A stretch of DNA of 64,000 nucleotides from JAZKHT01 sp040385245. GTDB lineage: Bacteria; Pseudomonadota; Alphaproteobacteria; Rhodobacterales; Rhodobacteraceae. The translations under genes were made by a program, and so were the position numbers. The notes under the pieces are model-generated. The model saw only the letters and a program-made list of their open reading frames with translations, was not told where the DNA came from and searched no databases. The DNA lies in the NCBI GenBank assembly GCA_040385245.1, contig JAZKHT010000001.1, positions 248,001 through 312,000 on the forward strand, written 5' to 3'. This document shows positions 10,775 through 18,045 of this stretch, one piece after another (within the stretch, counting starts at the first letter, position 1; each line of letters opens with the position of its first letter).

Positions 10775-11686
10775 TCAATGTGCGGGCCGGATGAAGGTGC
10801 CATTCTTCAGGTCGGCCATCGCCTGGCGCAATTCAGCCTGCGTGTTCATCACGATGGGTCCGTGCCACGCCACGGGTTCCTGAATGGGTGCGCCGGAAAT
10901 CAGCAGGAAGCGCACGCCGTCCGGCCCGGCCTTGACCGTCACCTCGTCACCGGTGCCAAAGCGGATCAGGGTGCGGTCGCCAGACAGATCGCGGATGTTC
11001 ACCTCTTCGCCGTTGACCTCTTTTTCCAGCAACACGCCCTGGGGGCGGCTCGCGTCGCGGAATTTCGCGGACCCGTCAAAGACATAGGCAAAGGCGCGAC
11101 GGTAGGTGTCGATCTTGAACGTCTTCTTGCGCAAGGGCGGCACATAGATATCCAGATATTGCGGATCGGCCGCAATGCCATCAACGGGGCCGGTCTTGCC
11201 CCAGAACGACCCCACGATCACCTTCACGATGGTGCCGTCGTCGTCCATGATTTCGGGAATGTCCTTGCCCTTGACGTCCTGATAGCGCGGGGCGGTCATC
11301 TTCAGATCGCGCGGAAGGTTGGCCCACAACTGAAAGCCGTGCATCTGACCCTTGCCGTTTCCTTTGGGCATTTCCTGATGCAGGATGCCGGAACCGGCCG
11401 TCATCCACTGCACGTCGCCCCCGCGCAGCGTGCCCCGGTTGCCCAGACTGTCGCCATGTTCCACCGATCCGGCCAACACATAGGTGATCGTCTCGATCCC
11501 CCGGTGCGGATGCCAGGGAAATCCGCGCAGATAATCGCGCGGGTCTTCATTGCGAAAGTCGTCAAACAGCAAAAAGGGGTCAAGCTCTTCGGGATTGTGG
11601 AAGCCAAAGGCACGGTGCAGGTGGACACCCGCCCCTTCCATCGTGGGTTGCGCGCGGACTTCGGACAGGACGGGGCGCAGTGACAT
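10775..11686 (-). CDS. Pirin family protein
   Basis: A 303-residue bicupin of the pirin family. The N-terminal cupin contains FHNPEELDPFLLFDDF and FPWHPHRGIETITYV, which carries the metal-binding histidines, then GDVQWMTAGSGILHQEMP. The C-terminal cupin is shorter. Bacterial pirins are iron-binding proteins, some with quercetin 2,3-dioxygenase activity, and their cellular role is mostly unclear. The start at 11686 (MSLRPVLSEV) fits the family; the frame is open for 75 more codons upstream but these are unlike any pirin. No neighbouring gene hints at its substrate. Confidence 0.9.
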   Translation of the reverse strand: MSLRPVLSEVRAQPTMEGAGVHLHRAFGFHNPEELDPFLLFDDFRNEDPRDYLRGFPWHPHRGIETITYVLAGSVEHGDSLGNRGTLRGGDVQWMTAGSGILHQEMPKGNGKGQMHGFQLWANLPRDLKMTAPRYQDVKGKDIPEIMDDDGTIVKVIVGSFWGKTGPVDGIAADPQYLDIYVPPLRKKTFKIDTYRRAFAYVFDGSAKFRDASRPQGVLLEKEVNGEEVNIRDLSGDRTLIRFGTGDEVTVKAGPDGVRFLLISGAPIQEPVAWHGPIVMNTQAELRQAMADLKNGTFIRPAH

Positions 11687-11795
11687 CGGGGTTCCTTCCA
11701 CGGCTGGATTGCCTGCCGAAGATAGGCCCGTCATGCCGCGCAGACAACAGGACGCCCGCGCGCGCCACCTGTGTGCTGCCGCACAGGGGGCCGGG

Positions 11796-12437
11796 TCAAT
11801 CGACCCCTGTTTGCCCTGCGGTCGGGCCGGTTTCGTCCGGGGTTGGCGGCGGGGTGCCGTCGCCCGCAGGTGCCTCGGGCAGAAGCACCGCCATCTCGAC
11901 CTTTGGCACAAACCGCGGGCGGGTCACGATGAACTCTTCAAACACCGTATCCCCGATGCCCAGATTGAACGGCGGAGTATAGGCGAGCCTGGTTTCCACC
12001 AGCACGACGGAATCGCCGTCCGCCATGGTCGGGATCCGGGTTGACAGGTCGGCCACGCCGCCTGCGCCCAAGGCGGGCAGGTTGACCTGGTCATTGCTGT
12101 GTGACCACAGGACACTGTACCCGACAAGTTCGGTCCAGACGATGCTGGTCACCCGCAGTGCGACCGGATCGTTGCGCTGCGCCAGATAGCCAAGCACGGT
12201 TTCCATGCCGTCAAGATACCCGACGTCAATCGGGGCCATCTCTCTGGACAACAGGTCGGACAGGGTATGGCTGGCCTTCTGAACGCTGTTTTGCGCGCGG
12301 TAGATGTCCCAATACCCATACAGCGCGGCAAAGGCCCAGATCAGCAGCGGCAGGACCAGCACCGTTTCGGCAGTCAGTGATCCTGCCTCGGCCCGAACAA
12401 AGCGGTTCAGCGTGGAATGACGTTTCATCTTGCCCAT
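11796..12437 (-). CDS. TadE/TadG-like pilus assembly protein
   Basis: A 213-residue protein with one N-terminal membrane segment (VLVLPLLIWAFAALYGYWDIYRA broken after an ETV start) preceded by the TadE-type sequence AEAGSLTAE, and a periplasmic remainder. TadE-like pseudopilins assemble with Flp (type IVc) pili. The tail is rich in P, T and D. It is the third gene of a tight minus-strand operon with a TadE-like and a VWA-bearing TadG-like gene, separated from the preceding gene by 2 bases. Confidence 0.8.
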   Translation of the reverse strand: MGKMKRHSTLNRFVRAEAGSLTAETVLVLPLLIWAFAALYGYWDIYRAQNSVQKASHTLSDLLSREMAPIDVGYLDGMETVLGYLAQRNDPVALRVTSIVWTELVGYSVLWSHSNDQVNLPALGAGGVADLSTRIPTMADGDSVVLVETRLAYTPPFNLGIGDTVFEEFIVTRPRFVPKVEMAVLLPEAPAGDGTPPPTPDETGPTAGQTGVD

Positions 12438-12439
12438 CC

Positions 12440-12970
12440 CTAGACCGGCTCGTTGACATAGGCCGACACCGCCACCAGCCCATATCCGCCCAGACTGTCC
12501 TGCGGCAGGCCAAGGGCCAGACCGGTGGTCGGAAACAGCGCGTCGATGACGATACAGGCGCGCACCAGCATCAGATCGTTCTGTTGACCGATCTCCACCT
12601 GCATCACAGGGGCAACCGTGGCGGCGCGATCAATGCAGGTGGATTGGGTGGTCGGCAGGGTCCAGCTTTCACGGCTGATCCGGCGCAGTTCCAGCAGAAG
12701 CGCACCTTCGCACCCGACCAGCGGCGAGGCGCGGCTGCAAATCTCGGTCTTCAGCACGTCATGGGAGGGGGCCGTGAAATGACCCAGCCGCAATTCACGC
12801 ATGGTCGCATCCACGGCCCGGTCCAAAAGAACCATGCGCGTCATCAGCAAACCGGATTCCAGCCCCGCCATGAAAAGCGTCAGAACGACCGGGACCACGA
12901 TCACGAATTCGATGGTCGCCGTGCCTGCCGTCTGGTGCCAGAAGCGGCGCAAAGTGTCGGGGCATTTCAT
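12440..12970 (-). CDS. TadE-like pilus assembly protein
   Basis: A 176-residue TadE-family protein. The N-terminus has the family signature TAGTATIEFVIVVPVVLTLF followed by a single transmembrane helix, then a periplasmic domain with several cysteines. Its ATG overlaps the TGA of the upstream TadG-like gene by ATGA, and the next gene begins 2 bases after its stop, showing translational coupling. The function is inferred from the Tad (tight adherence) system, where TadE and TadF are prepilin-like proteins. The rest of the tad cluster is not in this window. Confidence 0.85.
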   Translation of the reverse strand: MKCPDTLRRFWHQTAGTATIEFVIVVPVVLTLFMAGLESGLLMTRMVLLDRAVDATMRELRLGHFTAPSHDVLKTEICSRASPLVGCEGALLLELRRISRESWTLPTTQSTCIDRAATVAPVMQVEIGQQNDLMLVRACIVIDALFPTTGLALGLPQDSLGGYGLVAVSAYVNEPV

Positions 12971-14712
12971 TGCGTCAACCTTAGCCGGATGATGTTTGAG
13001 GCGATGGAGGAAAAGGCGCTTTCAATCTCAAGCCCGCTTGCGTCGAAATAATGCGCGATGGAACTGGCGCAGGATTGCAACTGCGCCTTGCCGTCATCGT
13101 CGGCTTCGAACGCTACCGAATAGACAAGGATGCCTTTCGCCTTGGCGGCGTCGCACAGGTTGTCCAGCCGGATGTTCATGTTGGCCTTTGAGACGGTCGT
13201 GCTGAACTGGTTCATGTACCACGCATAGCGCCCCTGCATCGTGCGCCCGTCGACAAGGTTGGGACGGCCGAACAACTGCCAGGCCACCCATTTCATCCGG
13301 GCGCGTTCCCAGACCTGCGGCCAGGTAAATTGTGTGGCCCCCGTCAGCCCTTCGGCCAGCGTAACCCGCCACCCGCCAAGGTGGGGCATCCAGTATTTCG
13401 CAGGTTGGCTTCGGGTGGGCCAATGCAGGCTCATGCCTTGCAGGGTGCGGGTCACACCGCCTGTGGTTTCGGTGTAGGTGCCCCCATAGATCGGCGACAG
13501 GCCGCTGCGGGCGTTCACCGTGTCGGACGGCTGATTTTCGCCATCCGTCATCAGCACGACGGCCTTCAGCACATCGGCGGCGTCATAGGCGTGTGGTCGC
13601 CCCGACATTTCGGCACTGACCTTGCCCGCGCCGATCAAGCTGGTGGTCAGCCCTTGGGTCGACGGGTCCAGCAGGCCCACACCCCATTTCATGCCGACAT
13701 CGATAGAAGTGTGCCCTACCGGGATCAGCGCGTCGATCCGGGCATGAAGGGCCGCTTCGTCATTGCTGAACGCCTCGACATAGGTTTCCTGTTCGGGCTG
13801 GCAGAACATGCCAGAGTAATACCCGTCCGCGTCCTGATAGGGCGGGGGCATGTCTTCCTTGGTATTGGTGTACAGGTTTGCGTCCGGGTTGATCGTATCG
13901 GCCCAAGCAAAGGTGTCGGCAAAGGCGGCCTGCGGATAGCTGGTCGCCATGTTGATCGTCGTGGTCACCAGATTGGTGGTGCCGTCCTTGGTCGTATATT
14001 GTGCTGCGGGCAGGTCGATGCAGAACGCCTCGGGCTTGCCGTGGGTGTCGGTGGTTGAAAACGCGGCAAAGGCGTCCGGGCCAAGGTTCACCTGCCCGTT
14101 GTAAGGGATCAGGTTGATCGACACGCGATCGGGGCCGATGTTGACCATCATCGCGGTAACGAAATCCTTTGCCGCGATCTTGAGGTTTTCAAGCTTTGTG
14201 ATGCTGCCGGAGCTGGGCGCCTCGGCCATCGAACCGGACACGTCCAGAACCAGCGAAATTTCCACATCGCTTTTCTTTTGTTCCGCCGTCGCTGACGCAT
14301 ATGCGCTTAGCCCGCCCTGACCCATCAACTGCACGAAAAGGGGCGGCACCGTCGTTCCCGCCATCGCCGTGACCGACCGATAGTCCGATGTAAGGTCAAC
14401 CCCGGTGATGCCATCCTGTTCGGTCTGCACGTCCGTGGTGTTCAGCAGGCCATCAAGACCCGCCTTGGCGAAATAGTCAGTCAGGACGTCGATGGGATCA
14501 AGCGGCTGGTTCAGGCTGGCGGCGGCAAGAACGCCTCGGTCCAGTGTCTGCTGAATTTCAGTCCGGGCTTTTTCCTGCCGCATCAGATCGATGGACAGGC
14601 CCCCGATCATCATCATCGTCAAGGACAGCAGAACACCAAAGACGACCATGTTGCCGTCTTCGTTGCGCATAAATCGGCGCAGTCTGGCCGCGTACAAGGC
14701 CGCTACTCGCAT
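12967..14712 (-). CDS. TadG-like protein with a von Willebrand factor A domain
   Basis: A 581-residue protein with an N-terminal TadG-type leader (MRNEDGNMVVFGVLLSLTM) and one membrane helix, followed by a large periplasmic VWA domain. The metal-ion adhesion site LVLDVSGSM (DxSxS) is at about residues 155-163, and VVLMTDGENQ supplies the later MIDAS aspartate. TadG anchors Flp pili in the envelope. The start at 14712 is preferred; the frame runs another 161 codons upstream, but only as antisense to the glutamate dehydrogenase gene. It is the first gene of the three-gene pilus operon. Confidence 0.85.
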   Translation of the reverse strand: MRVAALYAARLRRFMRNEDGNMVVFGVLLSLTMMMIGGLSIDLMRQEKARTEIQQTLDRGVLAAASLNQPLDPIDVLTDYFAKAGLDGLLNTTDVQTEQDGITGVDLTSDYRSVTAMAGTTVPPLFVQLMGQGGLSAYASATAEQKKSDVEISLVLDVSGSMAEAPSSGSITKLENLKIAAKDFVTAMMVNIGPDRVSINLIPYNGQVNLGPDAFAAFSTTDTHGKPEAFCIDLPAAQYTTKDGTTNLVTTTINMATSYPQAAFADTFAWADTINPDANLYTNTKEDMPPPYQDADGYYSGMFCQPEQETYVEAFSNDEAALHARIDALIPVGHTSIDVGMKWGVGLLDPSTQGLTTSLIGAGKVSAEMSGRPHAYDAADVLKAVVLMTDGENQPSDTVNARSGLSPIYGGTYTETTGGVTRTLQGMSLHWPTRSQPAKYWMPHLGGWRVTLAEGLTGATQFTWPQVWERARMKWVAWQLFGRPNLVDGRTMQGRYAWYMNQFSTTVSKANMNIRLDNLCDAAKAKGILVYSVAFEADDDGKAQLQSCASSIAHYFDASGLEIESAFSSIASNIIRLRLTQ

Positions 14713-14949
14713 CACACTGTTCCGTTCACCATGGCAGGGGAAACAATCCCCCGCCGCACCCATCACTGTTCGCATGCTTAACGGGAGGTGAAGGCAGGAC
14801 TGTGGCGCGAATTCAGCAAAACGGCAGCGCGCGCTTCGCAATCGGATCAAAAAGCGGGCATGGTGGGGCAATATTAACCTTTGGCATGGCACATTCTGCG
14901 CTAAAGGTTGTGCAGCGCGAAAGACCGCGCCGCTTTGGGAGGAGCTTGC

Positions 14950-16380
14950 ATGCACGTCACCGGGGAACCGAGTTTCCGCGAATCCGTGGATCTGATGTTC
15001 AATCGCGCCGTGCGGTTGATGGATCTCAGTCCGGGGTTGGAGCAGAAGATCCGCGTCTGCAATTCGACCTACACGGTCCGCTTCGGGGTGCGCCTGCGCG
15101 GCAAGATCGAGACGTTCACCGGCTATCGGTCCGTTCATTCGGAACACATGGAGCCGGTCAAGGGCGGCATCCGCTATTCCCTTGGTGTCAATCAAGACGA
15201 GGTAGAGGCGCTGGCCGCCCTGATGACCTATAAATGCGCGCTGGTCGAAACGCCTTTCGGTGGATCAAAAGGGGGCCTGTGCATCGATCCCCGCGCGTGG
15301 GACGAACATGAACTGGAACAGATCACCCGCCGCTTTGCCTATGAGTTGATCAAGCGCGACCTGATCCATCCCGCGCAGAACGTGCCCGCGCCGGACATGG
15401 GCACCGGGGAACGGGAAATGGCGTGGATCGCCGACCAGTATGCCCGGATGAACACCACCGACATCAACGCCAAGGCCTGCGTGACCGGCAAGCCGCCCCA
15501 CGCCGGCGGCATTCAGGGCCGGGTGGAGGCGACGGGTCGCGGCGTGCAATACGCCTTGCGCGAATTCTTTCGCCATGCCGAGGACAAGGCCGCCGCCCGA
15601 TTGACCGGCGATCTGGACGGTAAGCGCATCATCGTGCAGGGCCTTGGCAACGTGGGCTATCACGCCGCCAAATTCCTGTCCGAGGAAGATGGCGCAAAGA
15701 TCATCGCCATCATCGAACGCGACGGCGCACTGACATCCGACACAGGTCTGGACGTCGAGGATATCCGCCAATGGATGGCCAAGCATGGCAGCATCAAGGG
15801 CTATCCCGGTGCCACCTATGTCGAAGACGGGGCCGCCGTTCTGGAGGCTGACTGCGATATCCTGATCCCTGCCGCGCTTGAAGGGGTGATCCATCTGGAT
15901 AATGCCCCCCGCATCAAGGCCCCGCTGATTATCGAGGCGGCAAATGGCCCCATCACCTTTGGTGCCGACGAAATCCTGCGCCAGCGCGGGACCGTGATCG
16001 TCCCCGACATGTTTGCCAACGCGGGCGGGGTGACGGTCAGCTATTTCGAATGGGTCAAGAACCTGTCCCACATCCGCTTCGGCCGGATGCAGCGCCGCGC
16101 AGAAGAGGCGCGGTCGCGCCTGATGGTCGAAGAACTGGAACGCCTGTCCGCCGATCAGCACCTTGGGTGGGAACTGTCGCCCGGCTTCAAGGAAAAGTTC
16201 CTGCAAGGGTCGGACGAACTGGCACTGGTGCGGTCGGGTCTGGATGACACCATGCGCACCGCCTATCAGGCCATGCGCGAGGTCTGGCATGGCCGCAACG
16301 ACGTAGGCGATCTGCGGGTGGCGGCCTATATCGTGGCCATCAGCCGGGTTGCGGCATCCTATCGGTCAAAGGGGCTGTAA
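14950..16380 (+). CDS. Glu/Leu/Phe/Val dehydrogenase (glutamate dehydrogenase)
   Basis: A 476-residue oxidoreductive deaminase that probably interconverts glutamate and 2-oxoglutarate with NAD(P). The substrate domain shows EPVKGGIRYS and ETPFGGSKGGLCID, which contains the catalytic lysine, then PAPDMGTGEREMAWIADQ. The nucleotide domain has IIVQGLGNVGYHAAKFL and the late NAGGVTVSYFEWVKN. A strong ribosome site, GGGAGGAGC, precedes the ATG at 14950. It stands alone, divergent from the pilus operon, with 237 bases between them that must hold both promoters. Confidence 0.93.
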   Translation: MHVTGEPSFRESVDLMFNRAVRLMDLSPGLEQKIRVCNSTYTVRFGVRLRGKIETFTGYRSVHSEHMEPVKGGIRYSLGVNQDEVEALAALMTYKCALVETPFGGSKGGLCIDPRAWDEHELEQITRRFAYELIKRDLIHPAQNVPAPDMGTGEREMAWIADQYARMNTTDINAKACVTGKPPHAGGIQGRVEATGRGVQYALREFFRHAEDKAAARLTGDLDGKRIIVQGLGNVGYHAAKFLSEEDGAKIIAIIERDGALTSDTGLDVEDIRQWMAKHGSIKGYPGATYVEDGAAVLEADCDILIPAALEGVIHLDNAPRIKAPLIIEAANGPITFGADEILRQRGTVIVPDMFANAGGVTVSYFEWVKNLSHIRFGRMQRRAEEARSRLMVEELERLSADQHLGWELSPGFKEKFLQGSDELALVRSGLDDTMRTAYQAMREVWHGRNDVGDLRVAAYIVAISRVAASYRSKGL

Positions 16381-16513
16381 TCGCACCGATCTCGCGCTGT
16401 GACTGCGACAAACCGACATTCCTTGTCGCAACGGGCAATGGCATGTCGGGACCGGGGTTGCATCCTCGGCCCCGACGCGCTTGATGTCAGGCGTCACGAT
16501 CGGGATGGATGCG

Positions 16514-17764
16514 ATGCGGTATTCGGGCTTCAGGGTCATAACCGAAGGTCTTTTCGGGAACAAAGGGTGGAAGCCCGCATGGCGCGATCCGGCGCCGAAG
16601 GCCGACTATGACGCGATCATCATCGGGGGCGGCGGGCACGGGCTGGCCACCGCCTATTACCTTGCGAAAAACCATGGCCTGACCAACATTGCCGTTCTGG
16701 AAAAGGGCTATCTCGGGTCCGGCAACATCGGGCGCAACACCACAATCGTGCGCGCCAACTATTTCCTTCAGGGCAACTCCGAATTCTACAGCCATTCGAT
16801 GAAGCTGTGGGAGGGGATGGAAGCCGACCTGAACTACAACGTGATGCATTCGCAGCGTGGGCTGATCAACCTGTTCCATTCCGACGGTCAGCGCGATGCC
16901 TTTGTGCGCCGCGGCAACATGATGATCAATCAGGGCGATGATGCGATCCTGCTGGACCGGGACGGGGTGCGCGAACATCTGCCCTATCTCGATTTCGAGC
17001 AGACGCGTTTTCCCATCTATGGCGGCCTGCTTCATCCACGCGGCGGAACGGCGCGGCATGATGCTGTTGCCTGGGGCTATGCGCGCGGGGCGGACCGGCG
17101 GGGCGTCGATCTGATCCAGAATTGCGAAGTGACCGGCATCGACATCGAAAACGGCCGGGTGACCGGTTTGCAGACCACGCGCGGGGCGATCCGCGCGAAA
17201 AAGGTCGGCATGGTCGTAGCAGGTCGGTCGTCGCAGGTGGCGGCGATGGCGGGGATGCGCCTGCCGATCGAATCCCACATCCTTCAGGCCTTCGTGACCG
17301 AGGGGTTGAAGCCCGTCATCGACCACGTCATCAGCTTTGGCATGGGGCACTTTTACATCAGCCAGTCCGACAAGGGCGGATTGGTCTTTGGAGGCGATCT
17401 GGATTTCTACGCGAGCTACGCGTCGCGCGGCAACCTGCCGATGGTCGAACATGTGATGGAGGCGGGCATGACCCTGATGCCGATGATCGGCCGGGCCAAG
17501 GTGCTGCGATCCTGGGGCGGCATCATGGACATGACGCCAGACGGATCCCCCATCATCGACAAGACCCATATCGACGGGCTGTTTGTCGATTGCGGCTGGA
17601 ACTACGGCGGGTTCAAGGCCGTGCCTGCATCCGGCTGGTGCATGGCGCATCTGATGGCCACGGGCGACACGCACCCCGTCGCCGCCCGTTTCAAGCTGAA
17701 CCGTTTCGCGACCGGCCATATCCTCGACGAGGAAGGCACCGGGTCGCAACATAACCTGCACTGA
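16514..17764 (+). CDS. soxB: Sarcosine oxidase subunit beta
   Basis: A 416-residue FAD-binding subunit of heterotetrameric sarcosine oxidase, which oxidatively demethylates sarcosine to glycine and feeds the methyl group to tetrahydrofolate. The dinucleotide motif IIIGGGGHGLATAYYL starts near residue 36, followed by EKGYLGSGNIGRNTTIVRANY, typical of SoxB. WNYGGFKAVPASG lies near the end. The start at 16514 (MRYSGFRVITEGLFGNKGW) gives the usual SoxB length; TTG at 16481 and ATG at 16484 or 16505 are alternatives in frame. It is the first of four overlapping or closely spaced sox genes (soxB-D-A-G). Confidence 0.94.
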   Translation: MRYSGFRVITEGLFGNKGWKPAWRDPAPKADYDAIIIGGGGHGLATAYYLAKNHGLTNIAVLEKGYLGSGNIGRNTTIVRANYFLQGNSEFYSHSMKLWEGMEADLNYNVMHSQRGLINLFHSDGQRDAFVRRGNMMINQGDDAILLDRDGVREHLPYLDFEQTRFPIYGGLLHPRGGTARHDAVAWGYARGADRRGVDLIQNCEVTGIDIENGRVTGLQTTRGAIRAKKVGMVVAGRSSQVAAMAGMRLPIESHILQAFVTEGLKPVIDHVISFGMGHFYISQSDKGGLVFGGDLDFYASYASRGNLPMVEHVMEAGMTLMPMIGRAKVLRSWGGIMDMTPDGSPIIDKTHIDGLFVDCGWNYGGFKAVPASGWCMAHLMATGDTHPVAARFKLNRFATGHILDEEGTGSQHNLH

Positions 17765-17775
17765 AGGCCCCAGAC

Positions 17776-18045
17776 ATGCGCATCACATGCCCCCTATGCG
17801 GCCCCCGCGACCGGCGCGAGTTTCACTATTACGGCGCGGACGATTACCTGAACCGCCCCGCCCCCGATGCCCCTGCGCAGGAGTGGGACGATTATCTGCA
17901 CCTGCGTGACAACCCGGCGGGCGTCACCAATGATCTTTGGTATCACGACATGGGCTGTTCCAGCTGGCTGCGGGTCACGCGCAACACGGTGACGCACGAG
18001 ATTCTGGCTGTGACGGCCGTCGCAGACCGGGGCGTTTCGGCATGA
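17776..18045 (+). CDS. soxD: Sarcosine oxidase subunit delta
   Basis: An 89-residue zinc-binding small subunit. The N-terminus MRITCPLCGPRDRREFHYYG contains the CPLCG zinc-ligand pair, and LWYHDMGCSSWLRVTRNTVT near the end is a SoxD hallmark. It sits 11 bases after soxB, and its TGA overlaps the ATG of soxA as ATGA, so its translation is coupled to the large subunit. Confidence 0.95.
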   Translation: MRITCPLCGPRDRREFHYYGADDYLNRPAPDAPAQEWDDYLHLRDNPAGVTNDLWYHDMGCSSWLRVTRNTVTHEILAVTAVADRGVSA

